Below, in pieces: positions 18,934 through 27,725 of a DNA stretch of 64,000 nt. Origin of the DNA: Sulfuricystis thermophila (GTDB taxonomy: Bacteria > Pseudomonadota > Gammaproteobacteria > Burkholderiales > Rhodocyclaceae); the NCBI RefSeq assembly GCF_004323595.1, contig NZ_AP019373.1:1178001-1242000 (forward strand), in the 5' to 3' direction. The notes under the pieces are model-generated. The model had not been told where the DNA came from and searched no databases. It saw only the letters and a list, made by a program, of their open reading frames with translations. Position 1 is the first letter of the stretch. The number at the start of each line of letters is the position of its first letter. Position numbers and translations under genes: made by a program.

Positions 18934-20406
18934 ATGAGTTCTCATCTCCTTAGCCTGGCCATCTGGGTGCCGATCCTCGGCGCCTTCGTGGTGTTTGCCG
19001 CCGGCAATGCGCACAACCTGGCGCGCTGGGCGGCGCTGATGACCGCCATCGCCGGTTTCGCCGTGACCCTGCCGCTGTATGCCGGTTTCGACGTCACCCA
19101 GGCGGGCATGCAGTTCGTCGAGCAGCGCCCGTGGATGCCGCGTTTCAACATCGAATATTTCCTCGGCGTCGATGGCATTTCCCTGCTGTTCATCCTGCTC
19201 AACAGCTTCATCACCATCCTCGTGGTGATCGCCGGCTGGGAAGTGATCAAGGAAAAGGTGGCGCAATACATGGGCGCCTTCCTGATCATGTCCGGCGTGA
19301 TGAACGGCATCTTCTGCGCGCTCGACGCGATGCTGTTCTATGTCTTCTTCGAGGCGTCCTTGATCCCGATGTACATCATCATCGGCATCTGGGGCGGGCC
19401 GAATCGCGTCTATGCGGCCTTCAAGTTCTTCCTCTATACACTGCTCGGCTCATTGCTGATGCTGATCGCGCTGATCTACCTGTTCCTCGCCTCCGGCGGC
19501 AGCTTCAACCTGCTCGACTGGCACCAGCTGAAGATCGGCATGACCCCGCAGCTCCTGCTGTTCCTCGCCTTCCTGGCGGCCTTTGCCGTGAAAGTGCCGA
19601 TGTGGCCAGTGCATACCTGGCTGCCCGATGCCCACGTCGAGGCCCCGACCGGCGGCTCGGTGGTGCTCGCGGCGATCATGCTGAAGCTCGGCGCCTATGG
19701 CTTCCTGCGTTTCTCGCTGCCGATCACGCCGGATGCCAGCCACTATTTCGCGCCGCTGATCATCGCGCTGTCGCTGATCGCCGTCATCTACATCGGTTTC
19801 GTCGCGCTGGTGCAGGCCGACATGAAGAAGCTGATTGCCTATTCGTCGATCTCGCACATGGGCTTCGTCACGCTGGGTTTCTTCATCTTCAACCCGCTAG
19901 GTCTCGAAGGGGCGCTGGTGCAGATGATTTCCCACGGTTTCGTCTCGGCGGCGATGTTCCTGTGCGTCGGCGTGATGTACGACCGCATGCATTCGCGTCT
20001 GATCGCGGATTACGGCGGCGTGGTGCATCGCATGCCGAAGTTCGCCGGTTTCTTCATGCTGTTTGCGATGGCGAACGCCGGTCTGCCCGCAACTTCCGGC
20101 TTCGTCGGTGAGTTCATGGTCGCTCTGGGCGCGATCAAATACCATTTCTGGATCGGCTTTGCCGCCGCGACGACCCTCGTGCTGGGGGCGGCCTACACCC
20201 TTTGGATGTACAAGCGTGTGATCTTCGGTCCGGTCGGCAATGCGCATGTCGCCGAGCTTACCGACATCAACGCGCGCGAGTTTCTGTTCCTGGCGGCACT
20301 GGCGCTCTGCGTGCTGGCCATGGGCGTCTACCCATTCCCGTTCACCGAAGTGATGCACGCCTCGGTGGATAACCTGCTCAAGCACGTCGCGGTGAGCAAA
20401 CTCTGA
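18934..20406 (+). CDS. nuoM: NADH-quinone oxidoreductase subunit M
   Basis: The 490-residue antiporter-like membrane subunit translocates protons. The helix-5 glutamate is in FFEASLIPMYIIIG (about residue 142), and the channel lysine is in AVKVPMWPVHTWLPDAHVEAP split around residue 225-245. It follows nuoL after 13 bases. Confidence 0.96.
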   Translation: MSSHLLSLAIWVPILGAFVVFAAGNAHNLARWAALMTAIAGFAVTLPLYAGFDVTQAGMQFVEQRPWMPRFNIEYFLGVDGISLLFILLNSFITILVVIAGWEVIKEKVAQYMGAFLIMSGVMNGIFCALDAMLFYVFFEASLIPMYIIIGIWGGPNRVYAAFKFFLYTLLGSLLMLIALIYLFLASGGSFNLLDWHQLKIGMTPQLLLFLAFLAAFAVKVPMWPVHTWLPDAHVEAPTGGSVVLAAIMLKLGAYGFLRFSLPITPDASHYFAPLIIALSLIAVIYIGFVALVQADMKKLIAYSSISHMGFVTLGFFIFNPLGLEGALVQMISHGFVSAAMFLCVGVMYDRMHSRLIADYGGVVHRMPKFAGFFMLFAMANAGLPATSGFVGEFMVALGAIKYHFWIGFAAATTLVLGAAYTLWMYKRVIFGPVGNAHVAELTDINAREFLFLAALALCVLAMGVYPFPFTEVMHASVDNLLKHVAVSKL

Positions 20407-20432
20407 TCAACCTGGCGGCGACGAGATAAACG

Positions 20433-21908
20433 ATGCTCAACCATTTCATCACGCCCGACCTCTACCCGGCCGCAGCGGAGCTCTTCCTCGCGGCCATGGC
20501 CTGCGTCATCCTGCTGGTCGACGCGATGCTTTCTCCCGCGCGCCGCTGGCTGAGCGCGGCCCTGACCTTGCTCACGCTTTTTGGCTGCCTGCTTATCACT
20601 TATCGGACGATGGATGGCCAGGTGGTGCTGACGTTCAGCAACATGTTCGTCGATGACCTGTTCGGTGATTTCCTGAAGATCCTGCTCTATCTGGCAGTGA
20701 TCGTCGTGATCGTCTATAGCCGCGACTATCTGGTAGCGCGCCGTCTCGACAAGGGCGAATACTACGTCCTGGTGCTGTTCGCGACGCTCGGCATGATGGT
20801 GATGATTTCCGCGGCGAGCTTCCTGACCATCTATCTCGGGCTGGAATTGCTTTCGCTGTCGTTGTATGCGCTCGTGGCGATCGATCGGGATTCGCCGCGC
20901 GCCACCGAGGCGGCGATGAAATACTTCGTCCTCGGCGCCCTGGCTTCCGGCTTGCTGCTCTATGGCATGTCGATGGTGTATGGCGCAACCGGCACGCTGG
21001 AGATCGGCGGCGTTGCCCAGGCGCTGCACTTGGGCGTCGCCAACAAGACAGTGCTGGTCTTCGGCCTGGTGTTCATCGTCGCTGGGTTAGCTTTCAAGCT
21101 CGGCGCCGTGCCCTTCCACATGTGGGTGCCCGATGTCTATCAGGGCGCGCCGGCGCCGATCACGCTGCTGATCGGCTCGGCCCCGAAACTGGCTGCTTTC
21201 GCGATGGCGATGCGCATGCTGGTGTATGGCCTGTTCGAGCTGGCCGAGCATTGGCAGAGCATGTTGATGCTGCTGGCGGTGCTGTCGATCGCGCTTGGTA
21301 ACCTGGTCGCGATCGCCCAGACCAACCTCAAGCGCATGCTGGCCTATTCGGCGATTTCGCACATGGGCTTTTTGCTGCTGGCGCTGACCAGCGGCGTGGT
21401 CGGTCCCGACAAGCATTTTGCGCTGAACGCCTACAGCTCGGCGATGTATTACGTGGTGGCTTACGTGCTGATGTCGCTCGGCGCCTTCGGCACCGTGCTG
21501 CTGCTGTCGCGCGCCGGCTACGAGGCCGAGCACCTCGACGATTTCAAAGGGCTCAATCAGCGCAGCCCGTTGTTCGCTGCGGTGATGCTGGCGGTGATGT
21601 TCTCGATGGCCGGCGTGCCTTTCTTCGTCGGCTTCTTTGCGAAATTCTCCGTCCTGCTTGCCGTCATCGATGCCGGCTATCTGTGGGTGGCGATTTTCGC
21701 GGTGTTGTTCTCGCTGATCGGCGCTTTCTACTACCTGCGCGTCGTCAAGTACATGTACTTCGATCCGCCGGCGGATGTTGCGCCCTTGGAGGCGGGCTTG
21801 GACATGCGCTTCCTGCTCGGCGTGAATGGCGCTGCCATTGCGTTGTTCGGCATTTTCCCGGACGCGCTGGTGTCGATGTGCACCTACGCCCTGTTGCGTT
21901 CGCTTTAA
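20433..21908 (+). CDS. nuoN: NADH-quinone oxidoreductase subunit N
   Basis: The 491-residue antiporter-like subunit is the last standard complex I gene. The motif [16 protein letters not shown] is at about residues 134-149, and the conserved [19 protein letters not shown] at about 215-233. It completes nuoA-N in canonical order, with C and D separate. Confidence 0.96.
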   Translation: MLNHFITPDLYPAAAELFLAAMACVILLVDAMLSPARRWLSAALTLLTLFGCLLITYRTMDGQVVLTFSNMFVDDLFGDFLKILLYLAVIVVIVYSRDYLVARRLDKGEYYVLVLFATLGMMVMISAASFLTIYLGLELLSLSLYALVAIDRDSPRATEAAMKYFVLGALASGLLLYGMSMVYGATGTLEIGGVAQALHLGVANKTVLVFGLVFIVAGLAFKLGAVPFHMWVPDVYQGAPAPITLLIGSAPKLAAFAMAMRMLVYGLFELAEHWQSMLMLLAVLSIALGNLVAIAQTNLKRMLAYSAISHMGFLLLALTSGVVGPDKHFALNAYSSAMYYVVAYVLMSLGAFGTVLLLSRAGYEAEHLDDFKGLNQRSPLFAAVMLAVMFSMAGVPFFVGFFAKFSVLLAVIDAGYLWVAIFAVLFSLIGAFYYLRVVKYMYFDPPADVAPLEAGLDMRFLLGVNGAAIALFGIFPDALVSMCTYALLRSL

Positions 21909-21942
21909 TTCTGCGCCGCAGTCGCGTCGCGCCGGCGCAGAC

Positions 21943-22620
21943 ATGAGATTGCTCAAATCGATCGCGCTGTTCATCGCGATCGTCTTCGCCCTGTTGGCAA
22001 TCCCCTTGCTGTTCATCTCCGGTGGCGAGCGAGCGCCAACCGATGACGAGGCTAAATTGCCCTGGCGCATCGAAACATTGCCCGGTGGCGGCTCGCGCGT
22101 CTTTGGCCTGACGCTGGGCGAGAGCATACTGGAGGATGCTTACCGGCAGTTCGGCACCGATGTCCAGATTGCCCTGATCGCTGCCCAAGGGGAGTCCGGC
22201 TCGGTCGAGGCTTATTACGACAGCGCACACGTCGGCCCCATTACCGGGAAGATGATCCTGACACTGGAAACCACGCCAGCGGAACGTGAAGCCATGCTGA
22301 AGCGCGCGGTCAAGGCTGAGGTGACGGAAAACGCGTCGCGGCGCATCACGCTTGCCGATGCCGATCTGCAGGAACTGCGCCGGGCGCGCATTGCCGGCAT
22401 CACTTTCATACCCGCGGCGAATCTCACCGAGGATGTCGTCATGCAACGCTTCGGTGCGCCCAGTGAAAGAATTCGTCTCGACGCAAACATCAGCCATTGG
22501 CTCTATGCCGACAGGGGGCTCGATATCCGGATCGATGCCAAAGGCAAAGAGGTGCTGCAATACGTCGCGCCAGCCAATTTCGCCCGCTTGCGCGACCCGT
22601 TGCTGGCCGCCGCGCGCTAA
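21943..22620 (+). CDS. Membrane-anchored protein of unknown function at the end of the nuo operon
   Basis: The 225-residue product has one N-terminal hydrophobic segment (residues about 5-24, LLKSIALFIAIVFALLAIPL) that is a signal anchor or uncleaved signal peptide. A soluble domain of about 200 residues follows, with a basic-acidic mix and no cysteine. The chosen ATG lies 34 bases after nuoN; longer in-frame starts would run back into nuoN. I do not recognise a family. Position suggests co-transcription with nuo and perhaps a role near the respiratory chain, but that is only positional inference. Confidence 0.75.
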   Translation: MRLLKSIALFIAIVFALLAIPLLFISGGERAPTDDEAKLPWRIETLPGGGSRVFGLTLGESILEDAYRQFGTDVQIALIAAQGESGSVEAYYDSAHVGPITGKMILTLETTPAEREAMLKRAVKAEVTENASRRITLADADLQELRRARIAGITFIPAANLTEDVVMQRFGAPSERIRLDANISHWLYADRGLDIRIDAKGKEVLQYVAPANFARLRDPLLAAAR

Positions 22621-22625
22621 ACCGC

Positions 22626-22922
22626 TCAGGATGCTTTTTCGCCCGCTTCGTGCTGGGCTTCGTAGCTCGAGGGACTGACTCCGGCGCGCGCCAGGAATTC
22701 GCGCAGATGCTTGATGTCCTGCCGTCCGAACACGCTGCCTTGATGCGGATGATGGAGGAAATACTCGTGGCGGTTCAGCACCACGCGAAACCGAGCACCA
22801 TGTACCGGCTCCACGCTTGCGCCCAGGTGATGGAGCAGTGATTCGATCTCGCGCCAGTGGATGTTGCCGCTCGGTGGATCCTGAAACAGGCTGCGCAATA
22901 GATGAAGATGTTTGTGGCTCAT
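22626..22922 (-). CDS. HicA-like small protein
   Basis: The 98-residue protein resembles the HicA mRNA-interferase fold: SGNIHWREIESLLHHLGA, a variable strand, then HPHQGSVFGRQDIKHLREFLARAGV. HicA toxins use a histidine in a G-S/T-H-like motif; here the candidate is in the EYFLHHPHQG stretch. No HicB antitoxin is adjacent, since the neighbours are the nuo operon (5 bases away, convergent) and tRNA-Ser. Such solitary HicA-like genes are common, and many may not be toxins. Confidence 0.6.
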   Translation of the reverse strand: MSHKHLHLLRSLFQDPPSGNIHWREIESLLHHLGASVEPVHGARFRVVLNRHEYFLHHPHQGSVFGRQDIKHLREFLARAGVSPSSYEAQHEAGEKAS

Positions 22923-22937
22923 GATTTCGACCCATGC

Positions 22938-23026
22938 TGGCGGAGGCGGTGAGATTCGAACTCACGAGGGGGGATGCCCCTGGCGGTTTTCAAGACCGCT
23001 GCCTTAAACCACTCGGCCACGCCTCC
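22938..23026 (-). tRNA. tRNA-Ser (anticodon TGA)
   Basis: The 89-nt class II tRNA has acceptor stem GGAGGCG/CGCCTCC, anticodon stem GCGGT/ACCGC around CTTGAAA (anticodon TGA), a long variable arm and encoded CCA. A near-identical copy of its 5' half lies about 240 bases upstream on the same strand. Confidence 0.97.
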
Positions 23027-23089
23027 AAACTCCAAACGACGAAAACTACTGGCGGTTTTAGTTCCGGCATAACGCGCTACGCGCATTAG

Positions 23090-23235
23090 GGAAACACTCA
23101 ATAAGTCTGCTGCGCGACCGGATGGCTGTGTTGCGCGGTGCTCGGATGCTCGCCTATCACTTTGATATGTCTCGCATCCTGCGCTCCGTGCGCCTTGCCC
23201 TCCGGCCGCTCGCGACGACTTCTTCAGCGTTTCCT
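23090..23235. mobile_element. Short inverted-repeat element, family A, copy A3
   Basis: This 146-bp element has imperfect terminal inverted repeats (GGAAACACTCAATAAGTC versus GGAAACGCTGAAGAAGTC) flanked by a TTAG direct repeat, which fits a 4-bp target duplication. Its interior (CTGCTGCGC ... TGCGCGGTGCTCG ... CTGCGCTCCG ... CGCTCGCGACGA) is shared with the elements at 27558 and 61680. It encodes no transposase. Confidence 0.75.
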
Positions 23236-23265
23236 TAGCCTTCACTAGCGCGCCCCGCTTGCGCC

Positions 23266-23299
23266 AAGACCGCTGCCTTAAACCACTCGGCCACGCCTC
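23266..23299 (-). repeat. Duplicated 5' half of tRNA-Ser
   Basis: This stretch repeats the tRNA-Ser gene from base 2 of the acceptor stem to the anticodon loop with at most one base difference. It ends abruptly there and cannot fold into a tRNA. It resembles a leftover attachment site from integration at the anticodon loop. Confidence 0.8.
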
Positions 23300-23313
23300 T
23301 TAACCGGAGCGGA

Positions 23314-23658
23314 TTATAGCCCGCCAAGTGGCGGCAACCCGTGGCGGCGCCGGGCTTCGTCGCAGGCTTCGTCGCCGATGCCGAGTGCGGAGAACGGGGC
23401 GAAATCGCGACAGGCCGCCGGACGCCGTTCGTAGATCGTGCAGCGGACGCTTTCCCCGACGACTCCGGCCAAGGCGATGCAGCGTCCCGGCAGGTCGGGA
23501 TGTTCGCGCATGCAGGCGGTCGTCGGCGTGTAGGGTTCCGTCATCCCGTCGGGCACCCAGCCCGAAGGGTGGCTGGCCAGCTCGACGCGGGGGAGGGTGA
23601 CGCGGTAAGTCGCACAACAGGCGCCGCATTGGCAGCAGACCGAGGGAGAGGCTTCCAT
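23314..23658 (-). CDS. YkgJ-type cysteine cluster protein
   Basis: The 114-residue protein has the metal-binding cysteine pattern of the YkgJ/UPF0153 family: CCQCGACC near the N-terminus, a further Cys in RCIAL, and CTIYERRPAACRDF. These proteins are thought to bind a zinc or iron-sulfur centre; function is unknown. The start at 23658 (MEASPSVCCQCG) is preferred because an upstream ATG adds 15 residues that overlap the tRNA-Val promoter. Confidence 0.8.
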   Translation of the reverse strand: MEASPSVCCQCGACCATYRVTLPRVELASHPSGWVPDGMTEPYTPTTACMREHPDLPGRCIALAGVVGESVRCTIYERRPAACRDFAPFSALGIGDEACDEARRRHGLPPLGGL

Positions 23659-23692
23659 GGCGCGAGGGTAGCAAAAAATGTTGTCCGCCGCA

Positions 23693-23721
23693 TTGCACAG
23701 CAAACGCGATTCGTCTAGAAT
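23693..23721 (+). promoter_or_regulatory. Sigma-70 promoter of tRNA-Val
   Basis: TTGCAC at 23693-23698 and TAGAAT at 23716-23721 are separated by 17 bases, close to the housekeeping consensus. The tRNA begins 14 bases after the -10 box. Confidence 0.75.
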
Positions 23722-23734
23722 GCGCGGCTCGTTC

Positions 23735-23811
23735 AGGCGGTTAGCTCAGCTGGTTAGAGCGCCACGTTGACATCGTGGAGGTCGTTGGTTCGATTCCAAT
23801 ACCGCCTACCA
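23735..23811 (+). tRNA. tRNA-Val (anticodon GAC)
   Basis: The 77-nt tRNA has acceptor stem AGGCGGT/ACCGCCT, anticodon stem CCACG/CGTGG around TTGACAT (anticodon GAC), and encoded CCA. It has its own promoter upstream and a terminator directly after it. Confidence 0.97.
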
Positions 23812-23817
23812 GACACG

Positions 23818-23850
23818 AAAAAGCCGTCCCGTATCCCGGGGCGGCTTTTT
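23818..23850 (+). terminator. Rho-independent terminator after tRNA-Val
   Basis: AAAAAGCCGTCCCG pairs with CGGGGCGGCTTTTT (one G-U pair) around a 5-base loop, ending in a T-run. It could act in both directions and also serve the convergent metY gene. Confidence 0.85.
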
Positions 23851-23887
23851 GCTTTTGGGCGACTCGCAAAGCGGCGCCGAAACGGTC

Positions 23888-25159
23888 TTACGCTGCTGCG
23901 AGCGCCTGCTCCAGATCGGCCTGCAAATCGTCGATGTGCTCAAGTCCAATCGACAGCCGCACCATGTCTTCCGAGACGCCGGCCTTTGCGAGCTCTGCCG
24001 GTGAGAGCTGGCGGTGGGTGGTGCTGGCCGGATGGCAGGCGAGGCTCTTGGCGTCGCCGATATTGACCAGGCGGGTGATCAGCTTCAGCGCATCCTGGAA
24101 GCGGGCGCCGGCCGCAGCACCTCCCTTGACACCGAAGGTCAGGATACCCGAGGCACGTCCGCCCATGTATTTTTGCGCCAGCGCATGTTCGGGGTGGTCG
24201 GGCAGACCGGCATAGCGCACCCAGCCGACTTTCGGATGGTTCTTCAGGAAGTTTGCGACGGCCAACGTGTTCTCGCAGATGCGATCCATGCGCACGGCCA
24301 GGGTCTCGATGCCCTGCAGGATCAGGAAACTGTTGAACGGCGAGATCGCCGCGCCCATGTTCCGAAGCGGCACGACGCGCGCGCGGCCGATGTAGGCGGC
24401 GGGGCCGAGCGCCTCGGTATAGACGACACCGTGATAGGAAACGTCGGGCTCATTGAGGCGCTTGAATTTCGCCTTGTGCTCGGCCCAGGGAAACTTGCCG
24501 GAATCGACGATCGCGCCGCCGATGCTGGTGCCATGTCCGCCGAGATACTTGGTCAGTGCATGCACGACGATGTCGGCGCCATGCTCGAACGGGCGGCACA
24601 GGTAAGGCGTCGGCACGGTGTTGTCGACGATCAGCGGCACGCCGGCGGCGTGCGCTACTTCGGCGAGCGCGGCGATATCGACGACGTTACCCAAGGGGTT
24701 GCCGATCGATTCGCAATAAACCGCCTTGGTGTGAGCGTCGATGAGCGGCTTGAAACCGGCCGGATCGCGGTAGTCGGCGAAGCGCACCTCGATGCCGTAT
24801 TGCGGCAGCGTATGGGCGAACAGGTTGTAGGTGCCGCCATAGAGCGTACCGACCGAGACGATGTTGTCGCCGGCCTCGGCGATGGTCTGGATCGCATAGG
24901 TGATCGCCGCCATGCCGGAGGCGAGCCCCAGCGCGCCGACGCCACCTTCCAGCGCCGCCAAGCGCTGTTCGAGCACGGCGGTGGTCGGATTCATGATGCG
25001 TGTGTAGATGTTGCCGGCGACCTTCAGGTCGAACAGATCGGCGCCGTGCTGGGTGTCGTCGAAGGCGTAGGAAGTGGTTTGATAGATCGGCACCGCCACC
25101 GCCTTGGTGGTCGGGTCCGGGCTGTAGCCGCCGTGCACGGCGAGCGTTTCGATTTTCAT
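23888..25159 (-). CDS. metY: O-acetylhomoserine sulfhydrylase (Cys/Met metabolism PLP enzyme)
   Basis: The 423-residue protein is a full-length member of the MetY branch (O-acetylhomoserine aminocarboxypropyltransferase), forming homocysteine from O-acetylhomoserine and sulfide. N-terminal KIETLAVHGGYSPDPTTKA is typical, and YTRIMNPT supplies phosphate-contact residues. The PLP-binding lysine is in HALTKYLGGHGTSIGG (about K206). The start at 25159 is chosen by homology; a longer frame would cross the intergenic repeat copy. Confidence 0.92.
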   Translation of the reverse strand: MKIETLAVHGGYSPDPTTKAVAVPIYQTTSYAFDDTQHGADLFDLKVAGNIYTRIMNPTTAVLEQRLAALEGGVGALGLASGMAAITYAIQTIAEAGDNIVSVGTLYGGTYNLFAHTLPQYGIEVRFADYRDPAGFKPLIDAHTKAVYCESIGNPLGNVVDIAALAEVAHAAGVPLIVDNTVPTPYLCRPFEHGADIVVHALTKYLGGHGTSIGGAIVDSGKFPWAEHKAKFKRLNEPDVSYHGVVYTEALGPAAYIGRARVVPLRNMGAAISPFNSFLILQGIETLAVRMDRICENTLAVANFLKNHPKVGWVRYAGLPDHPEHALAQKYMGGRASGILTFGVKGGAAAGARFQDALKLITRLVNIGDAKSLACHPASTTHRQLSPAELAKAGVSEDMVRLSIGLEHIDDLQADLEQALAAA

Positions 25160-25205
25160 GGACGTCCCCCTCTGGTCTTGATGATCGAAACGTAATTGTG
25201 GCGTA

Positions 25206-25230
25206 AAACTCGGCGCTGGTGGCACGGCAT
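25206..25230 (+). repeat. 25-bp interspersed repeat, copy 5 (intergenic)
   Basis: This plus-strand copy lies between the divergent metY and dinG starts, so it may overlap one of the two promoters. It has two or three changes from the core. Confidence 0.8.
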
Positions 25231-25253
25231 GCGTGCTACCATGCCGCGCCGTC

Positions 25254-27236
25254 ATGCCCGCCCAAGCCGATCTGGAGAAGATTTTCGCCGCCGACGGCCC
25301 GTTCGATCGGGCCATCAGCGGCTATCGGCCGCGCCGGCAGCAGATCGCGATGGCGCGCGATGTGCAGGCCGCCATCGCGGCCAATCAGGTGCTGGTCGCC
25401 GAAGCCGGCACCGGCACCGGCAAGACTTTCGCCTATCTGGTCCCGGCGCTGCTCTCGGGCGGCAAGGTGATCATTTCTACCGGTACCAAGACGCTGCAGG
25501 ATCAGCTCTTCAACCGCGACCTGCCGACGGTGCGCGAGGCGCTCGGCGTGTCGGCGAGCATCGCACTGCTGAAGGGCCGCGCCAACTATGTCTGCCACCA
25601 TCACCTGGAACGCGCGCTCTCCGCCGGCAAGCTCGCCTCGCGCGCCGAGGTTGCGCATCTGCACAAGATCGCGCGTTTCGCCAAGATCACGGCGACGGGC
25701 GACAAGGCCGAATGTGCCGATGTGCCGGAAGATTCCGGCGCCTGGGGCTTGGCCACCTCGACGCGCGAGAACTGCCTCGGCCAGGAATGCGCCTATGTCA
25801 AGGAATGCTTTGTCATCGCTGCGCGGCGCGAGGCGCTCGCCGCCGATGTCGTCGTCGTCAATCACCACCTTTTCTTTGCCGACGTGATGCTCAAGGACGA
25901 CGGCATGGGTGAGCTCTTGCCTGCCTGCAACACGGTGATCTTCGACGAGGCGCACCAGTTGCCCGAAGTGGCGGGTCTCTTTTTCGGCGAGAGTGTCGGC
26001 ACGGGACAGATCCTCGATCTGGCGCGCGATGCGAAGCTCGAAGGCATGGCCGCCGCGAAGGATTACCCGCCCTTGCAGGAAGCGGCGCAGACGCTGGAAA
26101 AGGCGGCCAAGGATCTGCGCCTGGCTTTCAAGCATGAAGGCCGTCTCGCAATCGCGCAATGGCTGCAACATCCACAGGCCATCGCGGCGCTGGAGCATCT
26201 GCAAAAGAGGCTCGATGAGCTCGGCCGCCATCTCGAAGCCCAGGCGGGACGCTCGGAAGGACTGGCCAACTGCCTGCGGCGCTGCGGGGAGCTGATCCTG
26301 TCGTTGCGGAACTGGCAGACGGCGAAAGTCGGCGCTGACGGGACGGCACCGGCTGATGTGGCGGAGAGGGATGAGCAGAGCGCCGTGCGCTGGGTCGAAG
26401 TGACGACCTATGGCGCCACGTTCAATCTCACGCCATTGTCGGTCGCCCCGCTGTTCAGGAAGCAGCTCGAGGGCCATCCGCGCGCCTGGATTTTCACCTC
26501 CGCCACGCTCGCCGTCGGCGAGGATTTTTCCCACTACCGCAATGCCTTGGGCCTCGCCGAGGCAATGACCGCTCGCTGGGACAGCCCGTTCGACTATCCG
26601 AACCACGCCTTGCTCTATTGTCCAACCGGCATGCCGGATCCGAACCATGCCGATTATTGCGATGCGGTGGTCGAAGCCTGCTGGCCGGCGATCCGGGCAG
26701 CAGGCGGCCGGGCTTTCGTGCTCTGCACGAGCTTGCGCGCGATGCGCCGCATCCACGAGCTGCTGGCCTCGCGCATCGCGGCGGCACGGCTCGAGATGCC
26801 GCTCCTGCTGCAGGGACAGCGCCCCAAAGCGGAACTGCTCGATACTTTCCGGCGACTGGGCAATGCGGTGCTGGTGGCGAGCCAGAGTTTCTGGGAAGGC
26901 GTCGATGTGCCGGGCGAGGCGCTGTCGCTGGTGGTCATCGACAAGCTGCCGTTCGCGCCGCCCGACGATCCGGTGCTCGCGGCGCGCATCGACATGCTCA
27001 AGCGTCAGGGCCGCAACGCCTTCTTCGAGGTGCAGCTGCCGCGCGCGGTGATCAGCATGAAGCAGGGTGCCGGCCGGCTGATCCGCTCGGAAACCGACCG
27101 TGGTGTGCTGATGGTCTGCGATCCACGCCTGGTCGACAAACCTTACGGCCGGCGCATCTGGCAGAGCCTGCCGCCGATGCGGCGCACGCGCGAGATCGGT
27201 GAGGTCGCGGCGTTTTTCGAAAATCCGGAGAACTGA
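25254..27236 (+). CDS. dinG: ATP-dependent DNA helicase, DinG/YoaA family
   Basis: The 660-residue superfamily 2 helicase has Walker A ([13 protein letters not shown], about residue 50), a DEAH box ([11 protein letters not shown], about residue 229) and C-terminal motif VI with [14 protein letters not shown]. Cysteines in NYVCHHH and in [13 protein letters not shown] supply the [4Fe-4S] cluster typical of XPD-like helicases. It probably unwinds damaged or R-looped DNA. A repeat copy is translated as KVGADGTA at about residues 358-365, between conserved motifs. The start at 25254 ([11 protein letters not shown]) is favoured over an ATG seven codons earlier. sugE begins right after its stop. 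Confidence 0.9.
   Translation: MPAQADLEKIFAADGPFDRAISGYRPRRQQIAMARDVQAAIAANQVLVAEAGTGTGKTFAYLVPALLSGGKVIISTGTKTLQDQLFNRDLPTVREALGVSASIALLKGRANYVCHHHLERALSAGKLASRAEVAHLHKIARFAKITATGDKAECADVPEDSGAWGLATSTRENCLGQECAYVKECFVIAARREALAADVVVVNHHLFFADVMLKDDGMGELLPACNTVIFDEAHQLPEVAGLFFGESVGTGQILDLARDAKLEGMAAAKDYPPLQEAAQTLEKAAKDLRLAFKHEGRLAIAQWLQHPQAIAALEHLQKRLDELGRHLEAQAGRSEGLANCLRRCGELILSLRNWQTAKVGADGTAPADVAERDEQSAVRWVEVTTYGATFNLTPLSVAPLFRKQLEGHPRAWIFTSATLAVGEDFSHYRNALGLAEAMTARWDSPFDYPNHALLYCPTGMPDPNHADYCDAVVEACWPAIRAAGGRAFVLCTSLRAMRRIHELLASRIAAARLEMPLLLQGQRPKAELLDTFRRLGNAVLVASQSFWEGVDVPGEALSLVVIDKLPFAPPDDPVLAARIDMLKRQGRNAFFEVQLPRAVISMKQGAGRLIRSETDRGVLMVCDPRLVDKPYGRRIWQSLPPMRRTREIGEVAAFFENPEN
26325..26349 (+). 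repeat. 25-bp interspersed repeat, copy 6 (in dinG)
   Basis: The plus-strand copy is read as KVGADGTA, followed by an acidic linker ([11 protein letters not shown]) that looks dispensable. Confidence 0.85.
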
Positions 27237-27237
27237 C

Positions 27238-27558
27238 ATGGCATGGATCCTCTTGCTGCTGGCCGGCCTGTGCGAGGTCGCCTGGGCGATCGGGCTCAAA
27301 TACACCGATGGCTTCACGCGCCCGGTGCCATCGCTGCTGACGCTGGCGGCGATGGTGGCGAGTGTCGTGCTGCTCGCCCTGGCGATGAAGTCGCTACCGG
27401 TCGGTACCGCCTATGCGGTATGGGTCGGCATCGGCGCGGTCGGCACGGCGATCTTCGGCATCGTGTTGTTCGCCGAACCGGCGAGCGCCGGGCGGCTCTT
27501 GAGCCTCGCGCTCATCGTCGCCGGCATTATTGGTCTCAAGCTCGCCACACCGCACTGA
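27238..27558 (+). CDS. sugE: Small multidrug resistance transporter, SugE/Gdx type
   Basis: The 106-residue protein has four transmembrane helices and the SugE signature: [20 protein letters not shown], with the essential membrane glutamate near residue 13. In this subfamily many members export guanidinium (Gdx), others quaternary ammonium compounds. It begins one base after the dinG stop. No guanidine riboswitch is visible because the gene has no own leader. A family A element begins exactly at its stop codon. Confidence 0.9.
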   Translation: MAWILLLLAGLCEVAWAIGLKYTDGFTRPVPSLLTLAAMVASVVLLALAMKSLPVGTAYAVWVGIGAVGTAIFGIVLFAEPASAGRLLSLALIVAGIIGLKLATPH

Positions 27559-27704
27559 GAGCTTGTGAAAAATTCTGCTGCGCTTGCCATCTTGGGGTCG
27601 GGCGGTGCTCGCCATCCTCATGTATGTCCATATACATTCCGGTGGCTGCGCTCCGGCCTCCCCCAACCTGGCTGCGCTCGCGACGAATTTTTTTCACAAG
27701 CTCT
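27558..27704. mobile_element. Short inverted-repeat element, family A, copy A1
   Basis: This 147-bp element begins and ends with AGAGCTTGTGAAAAATTC and its inverted form, an 18-bp terminal repeat with one length difference in the A/T run. A CTGA sequence flanks both sides if the end is drawn one or two bases in. It shares interior blocks (GCGGTGCTCGC, GCTGCGCTCCGG, GCTCGCGACGAAT) with copies A2 and A3. It carries no gene and occupies almost all of the gap between sugE and the next gene. Confidence 0.8.
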
Positions 27705-27725
27705 GATTCGGAATACACTCGGCGC

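Noticed and set aside
23266-23299. Second tRNA-Ser gene
   Set aside because: Only the 5' half is present; anticodon 3' side, variable arm, T-arm and acceptor 3' strand are missing, so it cannot be functional.
25160-25253. SAM or other riboswitch upstream of metY
   Set aside because: The leader is under 95 bases, shared with the divergent dinG, and shows no recognisable aptamer; it mainly holds a copy of the 25-bp repeat.
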